From positions 1-12,626 of the forward strand of contig CALGYL010000124.1 in assembly GCA_937934775.1 (NCBI GenBank): a stretch of 12,626 nt of DNA. The letters run 5' to 3'. The notes beneath the pieces were generated by a model, which saw only the letters and a list, made by a program, of their open reading frames with translations, did not search any database and was not told where the DNA came from. The stretch comes from an uncultured Clostridia bacterium. Its GTDB lineage: Bacteria; Bacillota; Clostridia; Christensenellales; Aristaeellaceae. Of the stretch, positions 1 to 7,367 are shown piece by piece (within the stretch, counting starts at the first letter, position 1; every line of letters begins with the position of its first letter). The position numbers and the translations under genes were made by a program.

Positions 1-1
1 A

Positions 2-46
2 GCGCATCTGGGCGATCTGATTCCGCTGCCCGGAGCGCGAAAATGA
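2..46 (+). CDS. C-terminal tail of an unidentified upstream gene (partial)
   Basis: The frame beginning at base 2 is open to a TGA at 44-46 and reads AHLGDLIPLPGARK. It is judged more protein-like than the two other forward frames: frame 1 runs to 102 but is rich in Ser, Ala and Arg, and frame 3 stops at once. The gene starts before the window. Fourteen residues are too few to assign a family, so no function is proposed. It would be the gene upstream of the PHP protein on the same strand. Confidence 0.3.
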   Translation, partial: AHLGDLIPLPGARK

Positions 47-255
47 ACGGGCTGAAAGAAGCCGCCCCGCAAGGCCCCTTTGGGGAACTTGGGGCCGATT
101 GACCTAGGCTGAATCAAGGCGGCCGGAGGGCGGCATGGACGGCCGCAGGCCGCAAACAATATGGCGTGGACGTTTTGTGTACCGAATGATTCGCAAAACG
201 TCCGCCGGCTGACAAAAGATAAAGCATTTTGCCAGCCTTTGTAAAGGAGCGCCCC
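47..255. other. Intergenic region with GC-rich palindromes
   Basis: About 210 bases without a convincing gene. It holds a GGCCCC/GGGGCC inverted repeat (73-78 with 91-96, with an alternative CCCC-TTT-GGGG fold at 75-85), a CGGCC-GCA-GGCCG hairpin (140-152), and a longer AT-richer inverted repeat at 168-203. The first hairpin could end the upstream transcript, but no T-run follows it. No sigma-A promoter with acceptable spacing was found for the PHP gene. A TTG at 229 is in frame with that gene, but the ribosome binding site points to 256. Confidence 0.5.
166..205. promoter_or_regulatory. Inverted repeat upstream of the PHP gene
   Basis: GGACGTTTTG (168-177) is followed by its exact complement CAAAACGTCC (194-203). 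One wobble and one further pair extend the stem to 12 bp. The spacer contains a second exact palindrome, CGAAT-G-ATTCG (183-193). The whole lies about 50 bases before the PHP start codon. It could be an operator for a dimeric regulator or a 5'UTR hairpin; the sequence does not decide. Confidence 0.4.
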
Positions 256-945
256 ATGGATTTCTTTGTTCAAATGCACCTGCACACCTCGGAGACCAGC
301 CGCTGCGGCGTGGATTCCGCTCGGGACATGACCAGAGCCTGCAAGCGTGCCGGATATGATCTCATGGTCGTCACCGACCACTTCATGAACGCCAACATCC
401 GCGTGACCCCCGGCATGAATTGGCCGGACAAGGTCGAAACCCTGATGAAGGGCTACCGAATCGCCCGGGAAGAGGGCGAGAAGATCGGCCTCGCGGTTCT
501 CTTCGGCTGGGAGACCTATACGGGCGGTCCGGAATATCTGACTTACGGCTTGGACGAACGGTTTCTGCTCAAGAACCCCGGCATCGACCGCCTGCCACCC
601 CGGGAATATCTGGCCGCGGTGAAGGCGGCGGGCGGCTTCGTCGTCCATGCCCACCCCTACCGCGAGGCCTGCTACATTCCGCACTTTGAACCCATCACGA
701 AGGACATCGACGCCATCGAGGTCTTTAACGCCGGAAACGAAGACCCCGCCTGGAACAAAAAGGCACTGGCGCTCGCCAAACGCGCAAACCTGATCGAAGT
801 GGCGGGCTCCGACGCGCATGACGTGACCCGCGTCGGCTATGGCGCGGTCAAGCTGGACCGTCCCGCCCGCACGATGGAAGAACTGTTCGCGCTTCTCAGG
901 GAACGGCGCGGCCAGGTGGTCGAGCGCATGCCCTTTAATACTTAA
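256..945 (+). CDS. PHP-domain metallo-phosphoesterase
   Basis: A 229-residue stand-alone PHP (polymerase and histidinol phosphatase) domain protein, predicted to be a cytosolic metal-dependent phosphoesterase. The metal-ligand set appears complete: HLH (H8, H10), VTDH (H42), GWE (E86), VHAHP (H131, H133) and GSDAH (D186, H188). The length fits a domain with nothing added, so it is neither a DNA polymerase subunit nor the larger RNase AM/TrpH type. ATG 256 is chosen because AAAGGAG (243-249) lies six bases upstream; an in-frame TTG at 229 would take that ribosome binding site into the protein. The substrate cannot be inferred. Histidinol-phosphatase is possible but nothing nearby suggests histidine synthesis. 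secA follows after 56 bases with its own promoter. Confidence 0.85.
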   Translation: MDFFVQMHLHTSETSRCGVDSARDMTRACKRAGYDLMVVTDHFMNANIRVTPGMNWPDKVETLMKGYRIAREEGEKIGLAVLFGWETYTGGPEYLTYGLDERFLLKNPGIDRLPPREYLAAVKAAGGFVVHAHPYREACYIPHFEPITKDIDAIEVFNAGNEDPAWNKKALALAKRANLIEVAGSDAHDVTRVGYGAVKLDRPARTMEELFALLRERRGQVVERMPFNT

Positions 946-954
946 CCTTCCCTG

Positions 955-963
955 TGCTATAAT
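955..963 (+). promoter_or_regulatory. Extended -10 promoter of secA
   Basis: TGCTATAAT combines a perfect TATAAT (958-963) with the TGn extension. There is no good -35: TTTAAT at 934-939 is weak with 18-base spacing, which fits a promoter relying on the extended -10. Transcription would start near 970, giving a leader of about 30 bases before the secA ribosome binding site GGAGG (989-993). Confidence 0.65.
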
Positions 964-1001
964 AGTTCGATTGGCACCTATGAATCCCGGAGGACATTGG
1001 A

Positions 1002-3701
1002 ATGTTTGATTTTTTAAAAAATTTGCTCAGGGGTTCCAACGAAGCGGAAATCAAGCGGCTGAGGCCGCTGCTTGACAAGATTGACGCGCAGGAACCCAAG
1101 TTTCAGGCGATGACCGACGAGGAGATGGGCGGCCTGACCGCGCATTTCCGCGAGCGTCTTTCCAAAGGCGAGACGCTGGACGACCTAATGCCCGAAGCCT
1201 ACGCCGCCGTGCGCGAGGCTGCGATGCGGACGCTGGGCCAGCGCCCCTTCCGCGTGCAGTTGATCGGCGCGATCGTGATGCATCAGGGCCGCATCGCGGA
1301 GATGCGCACCGGCGAAGGCAAAACGCTGACCGCAGCGCTGCCCGCCTACCTGAACGCGCTCTCCGGCGCAGGCGTACACGTGGTCACCGTCAACGACTAT
1401 CTGGCCCGCTTCCACTCCGAGTGGATGGGAAAGATCTATCGCTTCCTGGGCATGACCGTCGGGCTGATTGAGCACGACATGACCTCGGAACAGCGCAAAG
1501 CCTCCTATGGCGCGGACATCACCTACGCCACCAACAACGAGCTGGGCTTCGATTACCTGCGCGACAACATGGCCACCTACAAGGAGCGCATGGTGCAGCG
1601 GGGCCTGAACTTTGCCATCGTCGACGAGGTGGACTCCATCCTGGTGGACGAGGCCAGAACGCCGCTGATCATCTCCGGCCAGGGCGACAAATCCACCGAG
1701 CTTTACGCCCGGGCCGACCGATTTGTGCAGCGCCTCCGCAACGAGGAAGACTACACCAAGGACGAAAAGCAAAAGACGGTCGTCCTGACCGAGGAAGGCG
1801 TCCGCAAGGCGGAGCAGTCCTTCGGCGTCGAGAACCTGACCGATGTCGCCAACACCGAACTGCACCACCACGTTCTGCAGGCCCTCAAGGCCAACACCAT
1901 GATGAAGCGGGACGTGGACTACGTGGTCAAGGACGGCCAGGTGATCATCGTGGACGAATTCACCGGCCGCCTGATGACCGGCCGCCGCTATTCGGAAGGA
2001 CTGCACCAGGCCATCGAGGCCAAGGAGCATGTGAAGGTGGAGCGGGAGAGCAAGACCCTGGCCACCATCACCTTCCAGAATTACTTCCGCATGTACAAAA
2101 AGCTGTCCGGCATGACCGGTACGGCCAAGACCGAAGAAGACGAGTTCATGGGCATCTACAAGCTGGACGTGGTGGTCATCCCCACCAACAAGCCCATGAT
2201 CCGGCTGGACAAGAACGACTCGGTCTACACCACCGAAAAGGGCAAGTTTCTGGCGGTGGCGGAAGAGGTGGAAAGGTGCTTTAAGACCGGCCAGCCGGTG
2301 CTGGTGGGCACCGTGTCGGTGGAGAAGAGCGAGCTGGTCGCGAGCCTGTTGGAAAACCGCGGCGTCCCCCACGTGGTTCTGAATGCCAAGTTCCATGAAA
2401 AAGAAGCGGAGATCATCGCCCAGGCCGGTAAAAAAGGCGCCGTCACCATCGCCACCAACATGGCCGGCCGCGGCACCGACATCCTGCTGGGCGGCAACCC
2501 GGAGTTCATGGCCCGCCACCGCATGAAGCAGCTGGGCTATGAGGAGTCGCTCATCGAGGAGGCCATCGGCCACGCTGACAACGTGCCCGACGAGGTCAAG
2601 GAAGCGCGGAAGCTCTTCCAGGACCTTTACGCGCAGTACCGCGGGGAGACCGACAGGGAACACGAGGAAGTCATCGCGCTGGGCGGCCTGCACATCGTGG
2701 GTACCGAGCGCCATGAATCCCGCCGCATCGACAACCAGCTGCGCGGACGCGCCGGCCGACAGGGGGACCCGGGCTCCAGCCAGTTCTTCATTTCGCTGGA
2801 AGACGACCTGATGCGCCTGTTCGGTTCCGACCGGATCCAGCCGCTGATCGAGCGCCTGAAGATCGAGGAAGGCCAGGCCATCGAGTATAGCATCCTCTCC
2901 AAGCAGATTGAGGGTGCGCAGAAGAAGGTCGAGGCCCGGAACTATGACATCCGCAAGAGCGTCCTCCAGTTTGACGACGTGATGAACCAGCAGCGCGAGC
3001 TGATCTACCGGCAGCGCCGTGAAGTGCTGCAGGGCGACGACATCAAGACCCGCATCGACGACATGCGGGATACGCTGATCGAGGACGCCTTGAAGCGCCT
3101 GGTGGTCAACGAGCAGGACGACACTACCTGGGATATCCCGGGCATCGCGGAATACCTGGATCACGTCTGCATGAAGCCCGGCGAGGTCAAGGCCGCGTTC
3201 GATTCGCTCAAGCAGTTCACCCGCGAGGCGTACAAAAACGAACTGATCGAGCGCTCGGTGGCCTTCTATCAGGAGCGCGAGCGGATGATCACGGACGCCG
3301 GCATCGACATGCGGGAGTTCGAGCGCGTGGCGCTATTGGGCGCGGTGGACCGCCGCTGGATGGATCACATCGACGCCATGGATCAATTGCGGGATGGCAT
3401 CGGCCTTCGCGCTTACGGACACAAGGATCCGATCATCGAGTACAAGATCGAAGGGTTCGAAATGTTCGAGGAAATGATCCGCATGATTCAGGAGGATACG
3501 CTCAGGCGCCTGTACATGGCGGTTCTGGTGCGCCCGCCGGAGCGCAAGGAAGTCGCGACCCCTGTCGCGGCAACCCACGGCTCCGATGCAACCGCTTCCC
3601 CCAAGAAACCCGTCAAGGCGGGCGAAAAGGTGGGGCGCAACGCGCCCTGCCCCTGCGGCAGCGGCAAAAAGTACAAGGAATGCTGCGGCAAAGGGCAGTG
3701 A
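1002..3701 (+). CDS. secA: Preprotein translocase ATPase SecA
   Basis: The motor ATPase that drives unfolded preproteins through the SecYEG channel. At 899 residues it is full length. NBD1 carries the Walker A motif GEGKT (residues 104-108) and the Walker B/DEAD-type DEVD (208-211). The preprotein-crosslinking region, NBD2 (ATNMAGRGTDILLGG and HESRRIDNQLRGRAGRQGDPG motifs, the arginine fingers), and the helical scaffold and wing domains follow. The C-terminus ends in a zinc-binding tail, CPCGSGKKYKECC (C883, C885, C894, C895), which in this family binds phospholipid and chaperone or ribosome partners. ATG 1002 has GGAGG eight bases upstream. prfB follows, a conserved Firmicutes arrangement. 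Only one SecA is seen here, and nothing suggests an accessory SecA2. Confidence 0.98.
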   Translation: MFDFLKNLLRGSNEAEIKRLRPLLDKIDAQEPKFQAMTDEEMGGLTAHFRERLSKGETLDDLMPEAYAAVREAAMRTLGQRPFRVQLIGAIVMHQGRIAEMRTGEGKTLTAALPAYLNALSGAGVHVVTVNDYLARFHSEWMGKIYRFLGMTVGLIEHDMTSEQRKASYGADITYATNNELGFDYLRDNMATYKERMVQRGLNFAIVDEVDSILVDEARTPLIISGQGDKSTELYARADRFVQRLRNEEDYTKDEKQKTVVLTEEGVRKAEQSFGVENLTDVANTELHHHVLQALKANTMMKRDVDYVVKDGQVIIVDEFTGRLMTGRRYSEGLHQAIEAKEHVKVERESKTLATITFQNYFRMYKKLSGMTGTAKTEEDEFMGIYKLDVVVIPTNKPMIRLDKNDSVYTTEKGKFLAVAEEVERCFKTGQPVLVGTVSVEKSELVASLLENRGVPHVVLNAKFHEKEAEIIAQAGKKGAVTIATNMAGRGTDILLGGNPEFMARHRMKQLGYEESLIEEAIGHADNVPDEVKEARKLFQDLYAQYRGETDREHEEVIALGGLHIVGTERHESRRIDNQLRGRAGRQGDPGSSQFFISLEDDLMRLFGSDRIQPLIERLKIEEGQAIEYSILSKQIEGAQKKVEARNYDIRKSVLQFDDVMNQQRELIYRQRREVLQGDDIKTRIDDMRDTLIEDALKRLVVNEQDDTTWDIPGIAEYLDHVCMKPGEVKAAFDSLKQFTREAYKNELIERSVAFYQERERMITDAGIDMREFERVALLGAVDRRWMDHIDAMDQLRDGIGLRAYGHKDPIIEYKIEGFEMFEEMIRMIQEDTLRRLYMAVLVRPPERKEVATPVAATHGSDATASPKKPVKAGEKVGRNAPCPCGSGKKYKECCGKGQ

Positions 3702-3967
3702 ACATCCGCTGATAGCGAGTTTTCCTTGCGGGCATTATGCTCCGCCTGCGCGGCGTTTCTTCTCGCGTAGCGGTGGCAGACTGCGGCCGGATACGCAGCC
3801 GAAAGGACGCGCAGCCGGGACCTCTGGTCCCCGGCGCCCCTTGGGTAGGGATGCGTGAAGAATGTGTTGACCCATCCCCTTGCGGGGAACCCGGAGGGAT
3901 CTGAACCCTCTGGCGGGGGTCCGGGGGCGGCGTCCCCGGTATCCACCATCATGAAGGATGTGAACGT
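3702..3967. other. Palindrome-rich secA-prfB intergenic region
   Basis: 266 bases with no credible gene. It contains GCCGGGACC-TCT-GGTCCCCGGC (3814-3835, one bulge), CCCC-TTGC-GGGG (3876-3887), GGAGGG facing CCCTC (3893-3910), and CCGGGG-GCGGCGT-CCCCGG (3921-3939). None is followed by a T-run, so they are not classical terminators. The ribosome binding site of prfB, GAAGGA, lies just before 3960. A TTGACC at 3867 has no matching -10, so prfB is probably read from the secA transcript or from a promoter not recognised here. Confidence 0.55.
3876..3939. repeat. Candidate dispersed palindromic (REP-like) element
   Basis: Three GC-rich inverted repeats are packed into 64 bases immediately before prfB. 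The opening CCCCTTGCGGGGAAC resembles CCCCTTTGGGGAAC at 75-88, upstream of the PHP gene. Two similar cores in two intergenic gaps of one window suggest a short dispersed repeat. That is inference: only the similarity and the palindromes are seen. Confidence 0.35.
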
Positions 3968-5066
3968 ATGATCGAAACCGATGGCTTCAAGCAGGACCTT
4001 ATCGCCATCCGCAAGATGATCGCAGAGGCAGGTGACTCACTTTGACGTGGCTCACCTTGAAGAGCAACTAGCCGAATTCCAGGAGGACATGGGTTCCCCT
4101 GGTTTCTGGGACAATCTGGAGCGCGCGCAGAAGGTCAGTCAGAAGGCGCGTTCGACGGAATCCCGGATCAATCACTATAAGAAGCTGATCAGCCGCGCCG
4201 ATGACCTGGAGGTGCTGATCGGTCTGGCCGACGAGGAGGACGACGCCTCGCTGATCCCGGAAATCGCCGCCGAGATCGGCTCCATGCGCAAGGATCTGGA
4301 AGCACTCCGGCTGACCACGCTGCTCTCCGGCGAGTACGACCAGAACGACTGCATTCTGGCGCTGCACGCGGGCGCGGGTGGCACCGAGGCGCAAGACTGG
4401 ACCCAGATGCTCTACCGCATGTATACCCGCTTTGCCGAGCGCATGGGGATGACCGTCAAGGAGCTGGACTTTCTGGAGGGCGACGAGGCTGGCGTCAAGT
4501 CGGTCACCTTCGAAGTCAGCGGCGATTACGCCTATGGGTTTCTGAAGTGCGAGCGCGGTGTGCACCGGCTGGTGCGCATCTCGCCCTTTGACGCCGCGGC
4601 CCGCCGCCATACGTCGTTTGCATCGCTGGACGTGGCTCCGGTCATCGAAGACAGCGGCGCGACCGAGATCAAAACCGAAGACCTGCGCATCGACACCTAC
4701 CGCTCCTCCGGCAAGGGCGGGCAGCACGTCAACCGGACGGATTCCGCCGTGCGCATCACCCACCTGCCCACCAACATCGTGGTGCAGTGCCAGAACGAAC
4801 GCTCCCAACTGCAGAACAAGGAGACTTGCTTCCACATGCTGCGCGCACGTCTGGCCGAACTCAAGGAGCGCGAGCGGCAGGAGCAGATGGGCGACATCAA
4901 GGGTGAACTCAAGAAGATCGAGTGGGGCAGCCAGATCCGCTCCTACGTCTTTCAGCCCTACACGCTGGTCAAGGACCACCGCACCGGCTATGAGATGGGC
5001 GACATCGACGCCGTCATGGATGGGGACCTTGAGGGATTTGTGACCGCTTACCTGCAGAAATTGTAA
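3968..5066 (+). CDS. prfB: Peptide chain release factor 2 (programmed +1 frameshift)
   Basis: RF2 recognises UGA and UAA stops and releases the finished peptide. The gene is in two overlapping frames: codons 1-25 (3968-4042, MIETDGF...EAGDSL) end at an in-frame UGA (4043-4045), and the rest continues in the +1 frame from GAC at 4044 to the TAA at 5064-5066. The joined product is 365 residues, the family's usual length. In this numbering the stop-codon-reading motif SPF falls at 205-207 and the catalytic GGQ at 250-252, exactly as in E. coli RF2. GAAGGA upstream of ATG 3968 serves as ribosome binding site. An annotation starting at GTG 4032 would lose the first 25 residues and hide the regulation. 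It follows secA, as in many Firmicutes. Confidence 0.97.
4032..4046 (+). promoter_or_regulatory. prfB: prfB autoregulatory +1 frameshift site
   Basis: The slippery CTT followed by TGA and C (4040-4046) is the conserved CUU UGA C of RF2 genes. When RF2 is scarce, the ribosome pauses at UGA and slips one base forward, so RF2 level controls its own synthesis. The upstream stimulatory element here is AGGTGA (4030-4035), complementary to the anti-Shine-Dalgarno, rather than the usual AGGGGG three bases before CTT. Confidence 0.95.
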
Positions 5067-5082
5067 TTTATCCACCATGCAC

Positions 5083-5119
5083 CGGTCTGTTTTTGATCCA
5101 GAAGGTCAGAAACAGACCG
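5083..5119 (+). terminator. Long hairpin after prfB (possible terminator)
   Basis: CGGTCTGTTT (5083-5092) is followed by its exact complement AAACAGACCG (5110-5119). The inner bases continue the pairing with two G-T wobbles, giving about 16 bp closed by a five-base CAGAA loop. It starts 16 bases after the prfB stop. There is no downstream T-run (TAGTATTG follows), so intrinsic termination is uncertain. It could instead be an mRNA-stability or processing hairpin between prfB and the next gene. Confidence 0.45.
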
Positions 5120-5149
5120 TAGTATTGTTGAAAACGAGGTCATTACGGC

Positions 5150-5860
5150 GTGAAAAACGGGAAGAATGCGCTCAAAAGCCTGTGCTGCGCGCTGGGCATG
5201 CTGCTGTTGGTTCCGGCGCTGCTTCTGTTTGCGTTCGACCGGGGCGCGCTGGACAGGGGCTACCACCAAACGCTCTATAACGCGCTGGGCTCGGCCCGGG
5301 CGGCGGGCGTGGACGAAGCGGCGCTGTCCGGCATCGGCGACATGCTGGTGGACTACCTAAACGGCGCGCGGGAGGATCTCAACATGACCGCCGCCGTGAA
5401 CGGAAGCCTCCAACCGGTGTTCAATGAGAGGGAGATCGCCCACATGGTGGATGTGAAGGCGCTGTTTGACCTGGAACATCAGGTGACGCGGGTCTTTATC
5501 GGGCTGGGGATCATACTGCTGGCGGCGGGCCTTTTTGGAAGCGGCTGGCGAAGGCGCCTGATGCGCGCGGGACTGGCAGGGCAGATTTTCTGGCTGGCGC
5601 TTCTTCTGTTTGTAGCCGTGTGGGCGGCTGTCGACTTTGACGGCCTGTTCCGCCGCTTCCACGGGCTTTTGTTCACCAACGACCTGTGGCTTTTGAACCC
5701 TAAGACCGACCTGATGATCCGTATGCTGCCGGAGCAGTTCTTCCAGGCGGTGGCGGTACACGCGGCCGGCTGGATGCTGGCTGGCCAGGTGCTGCTGGCC
5801 GCACTATGGGCGCTGCCCGTCGCGCTGACGCGCCGTCCGGCCCGGAAGGAGAAGCCATGA
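5150..5860 (+). CDS. DUF1461 / TIGR01906 family integral membrane protein
   Basis: A 236-residue membrane protein of unknown function. Four hydrophobic segments are visible: about residues 11-30, 107-128, 138-160 and 202-225. Between the first two lies an extracytoplasmic-type loop with the family signature FNEREIAHMVDVKALFD (about 87-103). A second conserved stretch, LWLLNPKTDLMIRMLPEQFF, lies between segments 3 and 4. The start is GTG 5150, with GAGGT (5136-5140) nine bases upstream. The stop overlaps the tsaD start in ATGA (5857-5860), so the two are probably translationally coupled. Family assignment rests on motif memory; the biochemical role is not known. Confidence 0.8.
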   Translation: MKNGKNALKSLCCALGMLLLVPALLLFAFDRGALDRGYHQTLYNALGSARAAGVDEAALSGIGDMLVDYLNGAREDLNMTAAVNGSLQPVFNEREIAHMVDVKALFDLEHQVTRVFIGLGIILLAAGLFGSGWRRRLMRAGLAGQIFWLALLLFVAVWAAVDFDGLFRRFHGLLFTNDLWLLNPKTDLMIRMLPEQFFQAVAVHAAGWMLAGQVLLAALWALPVALTRRPARKEKP

Positions 5861-6924
5861 CGTACCGCGAGACCTCGCTTCATAAAATGGAAGCGCTTCG
5901 AAAACAGGGCAGGGCCACCATTCTGGCCATTGAATCCTCCTGCGACGAGACCGCGGCGTCGGTCGTCGCGGATGGGCGGCGGGTGCTCTCGGGCGTGATC
6001 GCGTCCCAAATCGAGATGCACGCGCTCTATGGTGGCGTGGTGCCGGAGATTGCCTCCCGCATGCACGTGCAGGCGCTGGACCCGCTGGCCCGGGAGGCGC
6101 TGTCCCGGGCGAACCTTTCTATGCAAGAGATCAACGCGGTGGCTGTGACATTCGGGCCGGGGCTGGTGGGGGCGCTTCTGACCGGCGTCAGTTGGGCCAA
6201 GGCGTTCGCCTATGCCCGGAACCTGCCGCTGATCCCGGTCAACCACATCGAAGGACACGTCAGCGCAAACTATCTGGCGCACCCGGAGATGGAACCGCCG
6301 TTTGTGTGCCTGGTGGCCTCCGGCGGCCACAGCCACATTGTATCGGTAGAGCGCTATGGCGCGTACCGGCTTCTGGGCCGCACAATGGATGACGCGGCGG
6401 GCGAGGCCTTCGACAAGGTCGCGCGGGTGCTGGACATTCCCTATCCGGGCGGGCCGCTCCTCGATAAACTGGCGGAGAATGGCGACGAGCACGCCTACCG
6501 CTTCCCGAAGGTATCGACCCAGGGCCTCTACGACTTCTCCTTCAGCGGCCTCAAAACGGCGGTGATCAACCAGGCGCATATGCTGCGTCAGCAGGGCAAG
6601 GCGATCGATCAGGCGGGGTTTGCCGCCTCCTTCCGCCGGGCGGTGGTCACGATGCTGGTGGAAAAGACGGTTCGGGCGGCGGTGGATACCGGCGCAATGC
6701 GGCTTGCCGCGGCGGGCGGCGTGGCGTCCAATTCGCTCCTCCGGCGGGAGCTGGTCCGCGCGGGCGAGGCGGCGGGACTCAATGTGTTCCTGCCCCCGGC
6801 GAGGCTCTGCACCGACAACGCGGAAATGATCGGCAGCGCCGCCTTCTACCGGCTGATGGCGGGCGAGGTGGCGGAGCTTTCGCTGAACGCGGATCCCTCC
6901 GCGCGGCTGAGCGGCATCGGATGA
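5857..6924 (+). CDS. tsaD: tRNA N6-adenosine threonylcarbamoyltransferase TsaD
   Basis: Transfers the threonylcarbamoyl group from threonylcarbamoyl-AMP to A37 of ANN-decoding tRNAs, working with TsaB and TsaE (not in this window). The 355-residue protein has the Kae1/TsaD ASKHA signatures in order: ILAIESSCDETAASVV (22-37), the metal-binding HIEGH (H130, H134), VASGGHSH, GRTMDDAAGEAFDK, FSFSGLKTA, AAGGVASN, and the second metal site in CTDNAEMIG (D320). ATG 5857 is supported by AAGGAG (5846-5851) and by the ATGA overlap with the preceding gene. This gives about 15-20 more N-terminal residues than E. coli TsaD; ATG 5887 is a possible shorter start. It is the last gene before a 747-base gap. 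Confidence 0.97.
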   Translation: MTYRETSLHKMEALRKQGRATILAIESSCDETAASVVADGRRVLSGVIASQIEMHALYGGVVPEIASRMHVQALDPLAREALSRANLSMQEINAVAVTFGPGLVGALLTGVSWAKAFAYARNLPLIPVNHIEGHVSANYLAHPEMEPPFVCLVASGGHSHIVSVERYGAYRLLGRTMDDAAGEAFDKVARVLDIPYPGGPLLDKLAENGDEHAYRFPKVSTQGLYDFSFSGLKTAVINQAHMLRQQGKAIDQAGFAASFRRAVVTMLVEKTVRAAVDTGAMRLAAAGGVASNSLLRRELVRAGEAAGLNVFLPPARLCTDNAEMIGSAAFYRLMAGEVAELSLNADPSARLSGIG

Positions 6925-6927
6925 TTC

Positions 6928-7131
6928 CGGCTGCGGAGAAACAGCCGATGGGTCAGCCCGCTCACAACCGCGACGCGTCTTCCAATCGTTCCCGGCGCCT
7001 GTTCGCTGGGAATGTGTTTGCACGAATTCCAAACAGGAATCACTCATTACGCCGGTTCTTTTCGCGCAGAACCGTTTCGCCCTCCGCTTGACGCAGCGCT
7101 GCATTTCACGCCGAAGGCGTATCCCGGAGGG
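6928..7131. other. Series of hairpins downstream of tsaD
   Basis: Several inverted repeats follow each other in about 200 bases: CGGCTG/CAGCCG (6928-6947), GACGCGTC (6972-6979), TTCCCGGCG/CGCTGGGAA (6989-7012, nine pairs with one wobble), ATTCC/GGAAT (7026-7040), CGGTTCT/AGAACCG (7053-7074), and CCCTCCG (7080-7086) facing CGGAGGG (7125-7131). The last pair encloses GCAGCGCTGC and ACGCC-GAA-GGCGT. No known RNA family (RNase P, tmRNA, SRP, 6S, common riboswitches) was recognised. It may be a structured RNA, a 3'UTR or a relic. GC-rich DNA makes short palindromes common, so confidence is limited. Confidence 0.35.
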
Positions 7132-7190
7132 TCGTCTCGCTTCGGCTCCTTGTTCCGCGTCGAAAATCCCTCGGCGCTTTGGAGTGATTC

Positions 7191-7367
7191 ATGTTCTACT
7201 TCGCATTAGCGACCGAAGTGTTGTGCATTCTTATCGGAGGCATTGTTTCGCTGGCGGGCCTGCCGGATGGCGTTTGCGCCGTCTCCTTTGAAAAAAACCG
7301 GGTCTTCGGGCGGCAAAAGCGGGCGATGGGGGCATATCCACGGACAGTCCACAAAAAACCTGTGTGA
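7191..7367 (+). CDS. Possible 58-residue single-pass membrane peptide
   Basis: An ATG at 7191 opens 58 codons to a TGA at 7365-7367. GGAG (7181-7184) within GGAGTGATTC, a good match to the extended Shine-Dalgarno, precedes it by six bases. The product has one hydrophobic helix (about residues 3-23, rich in Ala, Leu, Ile and Gly) followed by a basic tail (KNR, RQKR, HKK), a layout common in small membrane peptides. Third-position GC is visibly lower than in the neighbouring genes, which weakens the case. The 3' end overlaps the first of the DnaA-like boxes. No homologue is recognised and no function is proposed. Confidence 0.35.
   Translation: MFYFALATEVLCILIGGIVSLAGLPDGVCAVSFEKNRVFGRQKRAMGAYPRTVHKKPV

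Noticed and set aside
1185..3164. Long minus-strand open frame of 659 codons opposite secA
   Set aside because: It mirrors secA codon structure in GC-rich DNA, is rich in His, Val, Leu, Asp and Gly with no recognisable domain, and lies entirely under a certain gene.
3867..3895. TTGACC as a prfB promoter
   Set aside because: There is no -10-like hexamer at 16-18 bases; the region downstream is GC-rich palindrome.
4032..5066. prfB as a 344-codon gene starting at GTG 4032
   Set aside because: It would lack the first 25 residues; the upstream frame with CTT TGA C and the motif positions SPF 205-207 and GGQ 250-252 fit the frameshifted 365-residue product.
5068..5076. Single DnaA-like 9-mer TTATCCACC after prfB
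   Set aside because: An isolated 8/9 match with no neighbours within a few hundred bases; not enough to claim a site.
4068..5078. Minus-strand open frame opposite prfB
   Set aside because: Same shadow effect of high third-position GC; no motif, and the + strand gene is certain.
5479..7104. Minus-strand open frame of 541 codons opposite the DUF1461 gene and tsaD
   Set aside because: Arg/His/Gly-rich composition without domains; shadow of two well-supported genes.
7012..7209. Plus-strand 65-codon frame in the tsaD-rhaB gap
   Set aside because: No ribosome binding site, low-complexity composition, and it runs through the hairpin series.
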